Assembly: GCF_900683735.1 (NCBI RefSeq) | Contig: NZ_LR215979.1 | Location: 310,001 to 374,000 of the forward strand | DNA length: 64,000 nt | Direction: 5' to 3' | From: Fusobacterium ulcerans ATCC 49185 | Lineage (GTDB): Bacteria > Fusobacteriota > Fusobacteriia > Fusobacteriales > Fusobacteriaceae | In this document: piece by piece, positions 40,559-48,876 of the stretch | Position numbering within the stretch: position 1 is the stretch's first letter | Layout: each line of letters begins with the position of its first letter | The notes under the pieces: generated by a model | What the model was told of the DNA's origin: nothing | Databases searched by the model: none | Seen by the model: only the letters and a program-made list of their open reading frames with translations | Program-made: the position numbers and the translations under genes

Positions 40559-41236
40559 TTGATAAAAAAAATCTTGTTTATATTTATTTTTAATTCTATT
40601 ATATGCTATCCAAATGAAAAAGTTTCATTAACTGAAATTGATTATTTTAAAATTGGAAGGGGAAAGCCAATAGTTATGGTAATTGGTGGAATACATGGTG
40701 ATGAAATATCTGGAATAGAAATGGCTAAAGAGCTTGCAGAATATAAAATTTCAAAGGGAACTCTTATAATAATTCCAGAAGCAAATAAAGAGGCAGTAAA
40801 AAACGGAAATAGAACTGAATATTATATGCAGGATTTAAACAGATCTTTTTTTCAGAATAATAATGACAGAGCATCTAAAATAGCTCAGGAAATTACAAAA
40901 GTAATAGAAGAGTACAAACCAAATATAATATTGGACTATCATGAATCCTATTACAATTATGATGAAAATAAAGATCCAAATTTTTACATTGGAAATGTCC
41001 TGATTTTTCAAGAAAATATAATAGATGAATATCCAGAACTTATATTCAGCTTACTTGAAGAGGGGTTTATCCCTCTTCAAGGGGCAGAAAAAGGAAGTTT
41101 AAATAGAGAAGTTTCAGAAAAAATGAATATTTCAGTAATAACAATTGAAAGTTCTAGAGAAGATACAGTAGAAGTGAGAAAAGAAAAATATGAAACTGTT
41201 TTTAAGAAAACCTTAAAATATTTAAAAATGGAGTAA
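40559..41236 (+). CDS. Second AstE/AspA-like zinc hydrolase, exported
   Basis: A 225-residue protein with a hydrophobic N-terminus (residues 3-16, possible signal) and the zinc motif GGIHGDEISG (His46, Glu49), QDLNRSF and DYHES (His128), with ITIESS carrying the glutamate. It is shorter and distinct from the preceding hydrolase, lacking its insertions. The family removes acyl or gamma-glutamyl groups. Start is TTG 40559 with AAGGGG 8 bases upstream. It is followed after four bases by pgsB, so degradation and synthesis genes share one transcript. Confidence 0.8.
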   Translation: MIKKILFIFIFNSIICYPNEKVSLTEIDYFKIGRGKPIVMVIGGIHGDEISGIEMAKELAEYKISKGTLIIIPEANKEAVKNGNRTEYYMQDLNRSFFQNNNDRASKIAQEITKVIEEYKPNIILDYHESYYNYDENKDPNFYIGNVLIFQENIIDEYPELIFSLLEEGFIPLQGAEKGSLNREVSEKMNISVITIESSREDTVEVRKEKYETVFKKTLKYLKME

Positions 41237-41240
41237 AATT

Positions 41241-42386
41241 ATGGAAAAAATAATTCTTATACTATGTTTTATCTGTATTGGATATCTTTTTTTTGAGAAA
41301 AAAAGAGCCATGAATCAGAGAAAAACTTTTAAATATGTCATCCATGTAAATGGAATCAGGGGAAAATCAACAGTTTCCAGGCTTATAGATGCGGGAGTAC
41401 GTACTGGTGGCTATAAGACATTCACAAAAACTACTGGGACATCTCCTAGGACTATTTCTATTTTGGGAGAAGAAAAAGAAATAAATAGAAGAGGGAAAGC
41501 AAATATAAAAGAGCAGATAAAAGCAATAAATTGGGCTTATAAAGAAGGAGCAGAGGTTCTGATTTTAGAATGTATGGCTGTAAAACCAGAGTTACAGCAT
41601 ATATGTGAAAATAAAATATTGGATTCTGACATTGGAGTAATTACTAATGTAAGAGAAGATCATCTTGACGAAATGGGGAAAACTTTAGATGAGATAGCCG
41701 AATCCCTTTCTAACACAATTCCAAAGAATGGAGCTTTTTTCACAAGTGATAAAAAATATTTTGAATTTTTTAAAAGAAAAGCTGAAAAAAGAAATTCTAA
41801 AGCATTTATAAACAAAAATGAAAAAGACCAATACTGGGAGATTGATTTTGCTAATAATGTGGCTTTAGCAGTAGAGGTATGTAAATATATAGGGATAAGT
41901 GAAGAAAAAGCCTTAGAGGGAATGAGAGAGTATCACAAAGACCCAGGTTGTTTAAAAACTTTAGTATATAAAAATGAAAAGGGACATGAAGTGTTTTTTG
42001 TAAATGCTATGGCTGCAAATGATCCAAATTCTACAGATATAATTTTAGAGAGAATATCTAAAAGACCTTACTGGAAAAATAAAAGATATCTTTTAGTAAA
42101 TAACAGAGGAGATAGAGTAAGCAGATGGGAGCAGTACATAAAATTTGTAAAAAATGTTGAAGGTAAATTTGATAAAATAGTAGTTTCAGGAGAAAATAGA
42201 GATCTTTTTAAAAAATACTTATTAAAAAATAAAGTAGATGAAAATAAAATAGAAATATTACAAAATGAAAAATATTTTGATGAAATAGAAGATGGAATAC
42301 TCATTTTTGCAGTTGGTAATATATGTGGACATGGAAAAAAATTAGTAGACTATCTGGAGAACAAGGGGGAGATAATAGATGGCTAA
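41241..42386 (+). CDS. pgsB: Poly-gamma-glutamate synthase, ATPase/ligase subunit PgsB (CapB)
   Basis: A 381-residue protein related to Mur ligases. A short N-terminal membrane segment (about residues 3-17) precedes the P-loop VNGIRGKSTVSRLI (about 37-50), and FTKTTGTSPR, ECMAVKPE and ITNVREDHLDEMG follow as in CapB proteins. It activates glutamate and extends the gamma-linked chain at the membrane with PgsC. Length is typical. It overlaps pgsC by eight bases. Fusobacterium nucleatum has been reported to make polyglutamate, in line with this assignment. Confidence 0.93.
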   Translation: MEKIILILCFICIGYLFFEKKRAMNQRKTFKYVIHVNGIRGKSTVSRLIDAGVRTGGYKTFTKTTGTSPRTISILGEEKEINRRGKANIKEQIKAINWAYKEGAEVLILECMAVKPELQHICENKILDSDIGVITNVREDHLDEMGKTLDEIAESLSNTIPKNGAFFTSDKKYFEFFKRKAEKRNSKAFINKNEKDQYWEIDFANNVALAVEVCKYIGISEEKALEGMREYHKDPGCLKTLVYKNEKGHEVFFVNAMAANDPNSTDIILERISKRPYWKNKRYLLVNNRGDRVSRWEQYIKFVKNVEGKFDKIVVSGENRDLFKKYLLKNKVDENKIEILQNEKYFDEIEDGILIFAVGNICGHGKKLVDYLENKGEIIDG

Positions 42387-42837
42387 TGACATAATAATAT
42401 TTGGTATCATATTGAGTATAATATTTTATGAAATTACAGAAATATCTCCTGGAGGTTTAATTGTACCAGCATATATAGCTTTTTATATAAATACACCTCA
42501 AAGAATAGTTATGACTATAGCTGCTGGAATACTAACTTTTCTTATAGTAAAGTTTATATCTAACTACACTATAATTTATGGACGAAGAAAATTTGCACTA
42601 TGTATTATGATAAGTTTTATAATAAGGCTCATATTAAAATATTTCAATATCTATGTAGTAAATGAATATGAGATTTATATTTTAGGTGGAAGTGTAATTG
42701 GAGTAATAATTCCAGGAATAATGGCACAGGAAATGGAGAAACATGGAGTAGTGAGAACTGTGTCTTCTCTTATGATGCTTTCAATATTTATAAAAGCTGT
42801 AGTAGAAGTTATCTACAAGGCAGGTGGAGCTAATTGA
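42379..42837 (+). CDS. pgsC: Poly-gamma-glutamate synthase membrane subunit PgsC (CapC)
   Basis: A 152-residue membrane protein with four to five hydrophobic segments, beginning MANDIIIFGIILSIIFYEIT and containing SPGGLIVPAYIAFY, a CapC hallmark. It is the membrane partner of PgsB in polymer synthesis and probably translocation. It overlaps both neighbours (pgsB by eight bases, pgsW by four, TTGA), so the three are co-translated in fixed ratio. Confidence 0.93.
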   Translation: MANDIIIFGIILSIIFYEITEISPGGLIVPAYIAFYINTPQRIVMTIAAGILTFLIVKFISNYTIIYGRRKFALCIMISFIIRLILKYFNIYVVNEYEIYILGGSVIGVIIPGIMAQEMEKHGVVRTVSSLMMLSIFIKAVVEVIYKAGGAN

Positions 42838-43886
42838 ATAAAAAGATTAATAATATAACACTTGCAGTAGTAGCTTTATTATTTATTTTTATCCAATATG
42901 GGTTAAAAAGTAAAGAAATAAAAGTAAAAAGTCCTTATTATAAAGAGATGATGGAAGCTTCTACAAAAATGAAAAATATGAGTGCAGAGATAAAAAATGA
43001 AAGAATAAGAAGAGGAATAGAGATAGATAAAAGTTTTGATATTAATGAAACTGGGCTTATTGGAGAAGAATGGAGTGAAATAACAACTACTCTGGGAAAT
43101 CTTGAAAGTAAAAGAACAAGTACAAATCCTGATTTTGCAGCTCTTATGGTAAAACTATTTAAAGAAAAAGGCTTGAAAAAAGGAGATACAATAGCAGCCA
43201 ATCTTTCAAGTTCTTTTCCTGCATTAAACTTATCTTTAATAGCAGCAGCAGATACTCTTGGGTTGAATGCGATAATGGTAAATTCAGTTGGAGCTTCTAC
43301 ATATGGAGGAAATATTGAAAATTTTACATATCTTGATATGGAAAATCATCTTTTTTCTAAGGGAATGATTCAAAATAGGAGCAGAGGATTTTCTTTGGGA
43401 GGGATAAGAGATATTGGAAAAGAATTTGAAGATGAAATAAAAGAAAAAATAATAGAGAAAAACAAAGGATATGGACTCGAATTTTTTTATAATGAAAATT
43501 TAGAAAAAAATATAGAGGAAAGATATAATTATTTCGTAAAAGAAAGTAATAATAAAATAAAAGCCTTTGTAAATATAGGAGGCAATCTTTTATCAATTGG
43601 AGATAGTGTAGATATTATAGTAAATTCAAAAGTAATTTTAGATAAAAATACAAATATGAAAAGAGGGTTAGTAGGAAAATTTTTAAAAGATGAAATTCCA
43701 GTTTTTTATCTTCTAAACCTTAAAGGAATAGCAACAGCTTATAATTTACCTTTTGATCAATCTAAGCTTCAAAACAAAACAATATCTGATATTTATTTTG
43801 AAAAAAATGGTAATATATGGAACTATTTGATCATTGTAATTTTCTTAGTGTTTATATTGAAAACGATATTTATGAAAAAAAAATAA
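42834..43886 (+). CDS. pgsW: Poly-gamma-glutamate system protein PgsW
   Basis: A 350-residue protein with membrane segments at both ends (about residues 8-22 and 328-346) and a central extracytoplasmic domain. ALNLSLIAAADTLGLNAIMV and VNSVGASTYGGN fit the PgsW family that accompanies PgsB and PgsC in lineages without a classical PgsA/CapA. Its exact task is not established; it may replace PgsA in export or chain release. Start is a TTG overlapping the pgsC stop. It ends the locus; no clear terminator is seen before the HU gene. Confidence 0.85.
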   Translation: MNKKINNITLAVVALLFIFIQYGLKSKEIKVKSPYYKEMMEASTKMKNMSAEIKNERIRRGIEIDKSFDINETGLIGEEWSEITTTLGNLESKRTSTNPDFAALMVKLFKEKGLKKGDTIAANLSSSFPALNLSLIAAADTLGLNAIMVNSVGASTYGGNIENFTYLDMENHLFSKGMIQNRSRGFSLGGIRDIGKEFEDEIKEKIIEKNKGYGLEFFYNENLEKNIEERYNYFVKESNNKIKAFVNIGGNLLSIGDSVDIIVNSKVILDKNTNMKRGLVGKFLKDEIPVFYLLNLKGIATAYNLPFDQSKLQNKTISDIYFEKNGNIWNYLIIVIFLVFILKTIFMKKK

Positions 43887-43982
43887 AAAAATTTACGAAA
43901 AGTATTGAGTTTATTGAAAAAAAATGCTACTGTAATAGTAGTAGGAACACAATATCATATAAAATAGTTGGGAGTGATAGGA

Positions 43983-44303
43983 ATGACAAAAAAAGAATTT
44001 GTAGAATTATTTGGAACTAAAGCTGGAATAAAAACTAAAGTAGAAGCTGACAAACTTACAAAAGCTTTTATAGATACTCTTGAAGAAATTTTGGTAAAAG
44101 GTGAAAATGTGTCATTTATAGGATTTGGAAAATTCGAAGCTGCTGAAAGAGCTGCTAGAACTTGTGTTAATCCACAAACTAAAAAACCTATGAAAGTAGA
44201 AGCTAAAAAAGTTGCTAAATTTAGAGCTGGAAAAAATTTATTAGAAAAAATGAATCCAGTTGTTGAGAAAAAAGCTGCAAAATCTAAGAAAAAAGGAAAA
44301 TAG
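43983..44303 (+). CDS. HU-family DNA-binding protein
   Basis: A 106-residue histone-like protein. It has the HU core: MTKKEFVELFGTKAG, the arm FIGFGKFEAAERAARTCVNP and the FRAGKNLLEKM end, plus a lysine-rich tail (EKKAAKSKKKGK) beyond the usual 90 residues. It compacts and bends DNA. The start is ATG 43983 behind GGGAG; an upstream in-frame GTG/ATG at 43968 lacks a better site. The tail is an extension seen in some HU proteins. A strong terminator follows. Confidence 0.93.
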   Translation: MTKKEFVELFGTKAGIKTKVEADKLTKAFIDTLEEILVKGENVSFIGFGKFEAAERAARTCVNPQTKKPMKVEAKKVAKFRAGKNLLEKMNPVVEKKAAKSKKKGK

Positions 44304-44313
44304 TTAAATATAT

Positions 44314-44343
44314 AAAATGGCTGCTTACGGGCAGCTATTTTTT
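44314..44343 (+). terminator. Terminator of the HU gene
   Basis: AAAATGGCTGC and GGCAGCTATTTT form a hairpin around TTACG, followed by further T. The 44344-44583 region after it contains a promoter for plsY and no gene. Confidence 0.88.
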
Positions 44344-44495
44344 ATATGTTTAATTATATTTTTAAATTAAATATACAGCTGACTTTTATTGAAATAAATT
44401 TGTATAATATAAAGATTAAAAACTTTGATAGAATGAAGTTTTATGTACAAAATATAGAGAATTTTGAATTCTAGCTTTATACTTCTTTTTTTATA

Positions 44496-44504
44496 TGATA
44501 TAAT
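44496..44504 (+). promoter_or_regulatory. Extended -10 promoter of plsY-gpsA
   Basis: TGATATAAT (TGnTATAAT) ending at 44504 predicts a start near 44511 and a leader of about 70 bases. The -35 region is weak (TTTATA). Confidence 0.55.
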
Positions 44505-44583
44505 TTAAGATAAGAAAAAATCTATTTAAAAATTAATAGAAGTCTGTACAATGCAGAAGAGATATAAACATAGGAGAGAAATT

Positions 44584-45186
44584 ATGAAAGAAATATTATT
44601 TTTAATTTTAGGTTATGTAATGGGTGCACTTCCAAATGGTGTCTGGATTGGAAAATATTTTAAAAAAATAGATATAAGAGAACATGGAAGCAAAAATCCA
44701 GGAGCTACAAATGCATATAGAGTACTGGGACCTAAATATGGTCTGATGGTATTGGCAGCAGATGCATTGAAAGGATTTCTACCACCATTTATAGCCAGCA
44801 GATATGGAGTAACTGGAGATATGTTGTTGCTGATAGGAGTTTTAACTATTGTAGGACATTCACTTTCTTTTTTTCTTCGTTTTAAAGGAGGAAAAGGAGT
44901 CGCAACAAGTTTGGGAGTGTTTCTTTTCTTAATACCAAATGTAACTCTTGCTTTACTTATAGTTTTTATCTTAGTGGTTTATTTTACAAGATATATTTCT
45001 TTAGGCTCAATTGTAGCAGCAATAGCATTACCAATTCTTACAGCATTGAGTCCAGTAGGGTATGGAATAGGGAAAACACCTCTTCTGATAATGACTACTT
45101 TAATAGGAGTTTTTGTAGTATATAGACATAGAACTAACATCAAAAGGCTTATGGAAGGAACAGAAAATAAATTTAAGCTTAAATAA
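44584..45186 (+). CDS. plsY: Glycerol-3-phosphate acyltransferase PlsY
   Basis: A 200-residue membrane enzyme with five or so segments that acylates glycerol-3-phosphate using acyl-phosphate, the first step of phospholipid synthesis. Motifs GYVMGALPNGVWIGK, HGSKNPGATNAYRVLG and RFKGGKGVATSLGVF are intact. The ATG at 44584 has AGGAG 7 bases upstream; an ATG at 44551 lacks one. It is followed after 12 bases by gpsA, which makes its substrate, so the two form a lipid-synthesis pair. Confidence 0.94.
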   Translation: MKEILFLILGYVMGALPNGVWIGKYFKKIDIREHGSKNPGATNAYRVLGPKYGLMVLAADALKGFLPPFIASRYGVTGDMLLLIGVLTIVGHSLSFFLRFKGGKGVATSLGVFLFLIPNVTLALLIVFILVVYFTRYISLGSIVAAIALPILTALSPVGYGIGKTPLLIMTTLIGVFVVYRHRTNIKRLMEGTENKFKLK

Positions 45187-45198
45187 GGAGTGATTGGC

Positions 45199-46200
45199 AT
45201 GAAAAAAGTAGTAATCATAGGAGCAGGAAGCTGGGGGACAGCTTTAGGATTGGTACTAGCTAGAAAAGGTTATGATATTACTTTATGGGAATTCAATAAA
45301 GAAAGAGCTGAAGAAATACAAAAAGAAAGAGAAAATAAAAGATATTTACCTGGAATAAAATTTCCAGATAATTTAAATGTTACATATGAGAAAGAAGGGC
45401 TTCTTGAAGGAATAAAATATGTTGTCTTTTCAGTTCCATCGCAAGTATTAAGAGGAGTAATAAGAGGATTTTCAAATGACTTAACCGAAGATATGCTTCT
45501 TGTAAATACTGCAAAAGGAATAGAAGTTACAACAGGAATGAGACTTTCAGAAGTAATGAAAGATGAAATAAAAGGAAAATTCCATAAAAATATAGTGGTT
45601 TTATCAGGACCTACACATGCAGAAGAGGTAGCAATAGGAATACCAACAACTATAGTTGCAGCTGGAGAAAAAGAAAAGGCAGCAGAGATACAGGAACTTT
45701 TTAACAGTAAAGTATTTAGAGTATATTTGAGTGAAGATGTGGTTGGAGTAGAACTAGGTGCTGCAGTAAAAAACTGTTTGGCTATAGGAGCTGGAATTGC
45801 AGATGGAATGGGATTTGGAGATAACACAAAAGCTGCCTTGATAACTAGAGGAATAGCTGAAATGATAAGATATGGAAAAGCTTGTGGTGCTAAAGAAATA
45901 ACTTTCTCAGGACTTAGTGGAATAGGAGATTTGATAGTAACATGTGCAAGTAAGCACAGTAGAAACAGACACGTTGGTGAATGTTTAGGAAAAGGTCAAG
46001 ATATACAAACTATTTTAAATGAGATGACTATGGTTGCTGAAGGTGTCCCTACAGTAAAAGCAGTGTATGAGCAAATTCAAAAACTAAATATCTCAATGCC
46101 GATATTAGAAGCTACATACAATATTATATATAAAAATGCAAATGCTGGAAATATGGTAGAAGAACTTATGGAGAGAACTTTGAAAGAGGAATTTTACTAA
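45199..46200 (+). CDS. gpsA: NAD(P)-dependent glycerol-3-phosphate dehydrogenase
   Basis: A 333-residue cytoplasmic enzyme that reduces dihydroxyacetone phosphate to sn-glycerol-3-phosphate. The N-terminal nucleotide fold has GAGSWGTALGLVLA; LSGPTHAEEVAIG, AVKNCLAIGAGIADG and FSGLSGIGDLIVTC are conserved family stretches. The start is ATG 45199, with AAGGAG 8 bases upstream; a GTG at 45190 overlaps that region. It supplies PlsY. Length is typical. Confidence 0.95.
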   Translation: MKKVVIIGAGSWGTALGLVLARKGYDITLWEFNKERAEEIQKERENKRYLPGIKFPDNLNVTYEKEGLLEGIKYVVFSVPSQVLRGVIRGFSNDLTEDMLLVNTAKGIEVTTGMRLSEVMKDEIKGKFHKNIVVLSGPTHAEEVAIGIPTTIVAAGEKEKAAEIQELFNSKVFRVYLSEDVVGVELGAAVKNCLAIGAGIADGMGFGDNTKAALITRGIAEMIRYGKACGAKEITFSGLSGIGDLIVTCASKHSRNRHVGECLGKGQDIQTILNEMTMVAEGVPTVKAVYEQIQKLNISMPILEATYNIIYKNANAGNMVEELMERTLKEEFY

Positions 46201-46229
46201 AATAAAATTGACAAAAGCGGGGAATGGCA

Positions 46230-47051
46230 ATGATAGAGAAGGATCTTATTTCACTTTATTTAGCAGATATAAGAAAATATAAAATATTAGATAAAGATGA
46301 GGAATTAACCCTTTTAATTAAAGCTAAAGCTGGAGATGAAGAGGCTAAAAATCAGCTGATTTTATCTAATCTCAGATTAGTTGTTAATATTGCAAAAGGA
46401 TATATAAACAAAGGATTGAGTTTTATAGATTTAATCAGTGAAGGAAATTTAGGGCTTATTTATGCAATAGAAAAATTTGATATTACAAAAGGATTTAGAT
46501 TTTCAACATATGCAGTGTGGTGGATTAAACAATCTATAAGTAAGGCTGTTATAGTAAAAGGAAGAGAAATAAGAATTCCGTCATATAAGTATGACCTGTT
46601 AAATAAAGTAAATCGTTATGTTATGTCAAGATTAAAGGATGAAGGGAATTATCCATCAGTGGAAGAGATAGCAATGGAATTGAACATTGAAGCTGATAAA
46701 GTGCAGGATATAATAATGGATTTCCAAGATCCAATGTCTTTGAGCACACAGATAGGAGATGATATCTATTTGGAGGATACTCTAGCTCAACAGGAAGATT
46801 GTTCTATGGAAGAAGAAATTTTTAATGAAATGGGAAGAAAGCAAGTAAGGGATATGGTTAATCAACTAGAAGAACGGGAAAAAGAAATATTAAAATTAAG
46901 ATATGGTTTAGATGGGTATGAAATACATACTTTAGAAGAAATTGGAAATACTCTTAATATAACAAGAGAGAGAGTAAGACAGATAGAGAAAAAAACTTTA
47001 CAAAAGCTTAGATCAAAATACACTAAGGAATTAAAAGGGGATCTTTTTTAG
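46230..47051 (+). CDS. Sigma-70 family RNA polymerase sigma factor (group 2/3)
   Basis: A 273-residue sigma factor lacking region 1.1. Region 1.2 (DLISLYLADIRKYKILD), regions 2.1-2.4 with NLRLVVNIAKGYINKGLSF and FSTYAVWWIKQSISKAV, region 3 and region 4.2 (TLEEIGNTLNITRERVRQIE) are present. The 2.4/3.0 end reads KGREIRIPSY instead of the housekeeping QARTIRIP, and region 3 is short, so it is an alternative sigma rather than RpoD. It starts at ATG 46230 behind GCGGGG; ATG 46224 nearly touches that site. It sits between gpsA and dnaN on the same strand. The regulon is unknown. Confidence 0.85.
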   Translation: MIEKDLISLYLADIRKYKILDKDEELTLLIKAKAGDEEAKNQLILSNLRLVVNIAKGYINKGLSFIDLISEGNLGLIYAIEKFDITKGFRFSTYAVWWIKQSISKAVIVKGREIRIPSYKYDLLNKVNRYVMSRLKDEGNYPSVEEIAMELNIEADKVQDIIMDFQDPMSLSTQIGDDIYLEDTLAQQEDCSMEEEIFNEMGRKQVRDMVNQLEEREKEILKLRYGLDGYEIHTLEEIGNTLNITRERVRQIEKKTLQKLRSKYTKELKGDLF

Positions 47052-47074
47052 GAGCTTAAACAGGAGGAAAAAAA

Positions 47075-48205
47075 GTGATTGTAAAATTAAAAAGACAAGA
47101 TTTTTTAAAAAGATTAAAAATAGTTGAAAAAGCTATAAACGAGAATAAAATAAAACCTATAATTTCTTGTGCTTACATAGAAACAAGAGGAGAAAATCTA
47201 TTTTTTTGCGGAACTAATCTTGAAACTACTATTACAACTGAAATGAGATGTGAAGAGATAGCAGAAGAGGGAAAAATAGTATTCCAACATCAATTGGTAG
47301 ATGAGTATTTAAGAGAAATAAAAGATGAAATTGTGACTTTAAGTGTAAGAGATAATAATCTTTTCATAGAGAGTTCTGATTCTTCTTCTGAATTTTCTCT
47401 TATGGAAGCAGAAGATTTTCCTAAAATACTTGTCGAAGCTGATTTCTTTCAAAGACAGGAAGAGTTTAAAATGAACAGTGTAGAATTGGCGGATATATTT
47501 GAAAAAGTAAAATTTGCTGCTTCTAGTTCAAGTGATAATCTTTCTATAAATTGTGTAAGATTAGAAAGTGAAGAAAATAATTTGAAATTTATAACCACTG
47601 ATACTTACAGACTTGTTTTTTTAGAAAAAGAGTTAGAAAAAGTAAATGACAAACTTGGAGTAAGTATACCTTTAAATACAGTTGAAGCTTTAGCTAAACT
47701 TTTGAGAAGCATAGAAGAAACAGAAATAAAATTCTATTTTTATAATAAGCAGGTATATTTTAAACTAGAAGATACCCTTATAATAAGTAGAGTTATTGAT
47801 TTAGCATTTCCTAACTATAAAGGAATATTAGGAAATGATACTTATAATAAAACTCTTATTATAAATAGTGAAAAATTTTTAAAAGTTCTCAGAAGAATAA
47901 TAATATTTGTAAGAAATAATGCAGAATCAAAATATGGAGCAACATTTGAACTGGAAGGAAAAGATCTTAAAGTAAATGGAGTAAATGATATTGCAAAGAT
48001 AAATGAACAGTTGGAAGTAGAATATGAAGGAGATAGGATAAAAATTTCTCTTAATGCTAAATTTCTGTCTGATTTTATCCAAAACTTGAATAAAGAAAGT
48101 AATATTATGCTTAATTTCATCAGTTCAAATAGTTCAGTTAAAATAAAAAAAGAAAATGATAATAATTATCTTTACATAGTAATGCCATTGGCATTAAAAG
48201 ATTAA
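47075..48205 (+). CDS. dnaN: DNA polymerase III beta sliding clamp
   Basis: A 376-residue protein with the three-domain clamp fold; recognisable parts include MIVKLKRQDFLKRLKIVEKA, CAYIETRGENLFFCGTNLE, ITTDTYRLVFLEKEL and the C-terminal YLYIVMPLALKD (clamp C-termini end in a MP-hydrophobic pattern). It holds polymerases on DNA. It starts at GTG 47075 behind GGAGG. Its place far from dnaA is unusual compared with the classical dnaA-dnaN order, but dnaX and dnaB lie 8-11 kb downstream. Confidence 0.93.
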   Translation: MIVKLKRQDFLKRLKIVEKAINENKIKPIISCAYIETRGENLFFCGTNLETTITTEMRCEEIAEEGKIVFQHQLVDEYLREIKDEIVTLSVRDNNLFIESSDSSSEFSLMEAEDFPKILVEADFFQRQEEFKMNSVELADIFEKVKFAASSSSDNLSINCVRLESEENNLKFITTDTYRLVFLEKELEKVNDKLGVSIPLNTVEALAKLLRSIEETEIKFYFYNKQVYFKLEDTLIISRVIDLAFPNYKGILGNDTYNKTLIINSEKFLKVLRRIIIFVRNNAESKYGATFELEGKDLKVNGVNDIAKINEQLEVEYEGDRIKISLNAKFLSDFIQNLNKESNIMLNFISSNSSVKIKKENDNNYLYIVMPLALKD

Positions 48206-48213
48206 TTTTAAAT

Positions 48214-48247
48214 GGGAGCTAATAGGAAATATTAGCTCTATTTTTTC
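48214..48247 (+). terminator. Terminator of dnaN
   Basis: GAGCTAATA and TATTAGCTC form a 9-bp stem around GGAAA, followed by TATTTTTT. Confidence 0.88.
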
Positions 48248-48269
48248 TTAATGATTAATTTTTGATTGT

Positions 48270-48298
48270 TTGAAATATAGATTTAAATATGATATAAT
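48270..48298 (+). promoter_or_regulatory. Strong promoter of the DUF116-TPR-TonB operon
   Basis: TTGAAA (48270-48275), a 17-base spacer and TATAAT (48293-48298) with an extended TG element. This is one of the best consensus promoters in the window and probably drives the tonB operon. Confidence 0.75.
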
Positions 48299-48327
48299 TT
48301 CCTTAATAATTTTGAAGAGGTAAAAAG

Positions 48328-48876
48328 ATGAGCAGTAATTTTTTTAGAAAAATAGTATATGATTTTTACTATCTGCTATTTTTATTTGTAGATAGAAAAA
48401 AGAAAGAAATAGAGATAAATAATATAGCTGTAAAGTTTTTAAATTACAATAATAAGAAAGTAATGGCTTCTTTGAAAGAAAAGGATATAAAAAAATTGTT
48501 GATTCTACTTCCTCATTGTGTTCAAAAATATACATGTCCTTATAAAGTAACTTCCAATATAGAAAATTGTAAGAATTGTGGACAATGTGTAATAGGTGAA
48601 CTTTTGAGCATGAAAAAAGAATTTCCAATAGAGGTGAGAATAGCTACTGGTGGAACTCTTGCAAGGAAACATATAAAGGAATTAAAACCAGATTTAGTAG
48701 CAGCAGTAGCATGTAAAAGAGATCTTATGTCAGGAATACATGATGCATTTCCTGTAAAAGTTTATGGGATTTTTAATAAAATTTTAAATGAACCATGTAT
48801 TGATACAACTGTTTCTAGTGAAAAAATAAGGAGTTTTTTAAAAGAAATATACAAAACTCAAGGAGGAGAAATGTGA
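48328..48876 (+). CDS. DUF116 domain protein
   Basis: A 182-residue protein with family DUF116 features: LLPHCVQKYTCPYKVT, CKNCGQCVIGEL, RIATGGTLARKHIKEL, AAVACKRDLMSGIHD and PCIDTTV. Several cysteines (in CPYKV, CKNCGQC, ACKRD, PCID) could bind a metal or iron-sulfur cluster. The N-terminus has a hydrophobic stretch (YYLLFLFV). Function is unknown. Its ATG follows GAAGAGG. The GTG of the next gene overlaps its stop by four bases, so it is coupled to the TPR protein of the TonB operon. Confidence 0.85.
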   Translation: MSSNFFRKIVYDFYYLLFLFVDRKKKEIEINNIAVKFLNYNNKKVMASLKEKDIKKLLILLPHCVQKYTCPYKVTSNIENCKNCGQCVIGELLSMKKEFPIEVRIATGGTLARKHIKELKPDLVAAVACKRDLMSGIHDAFPVKVYGIFNKILNEPCIDTTVSSEKIRSFLKEIYKTQGGEM

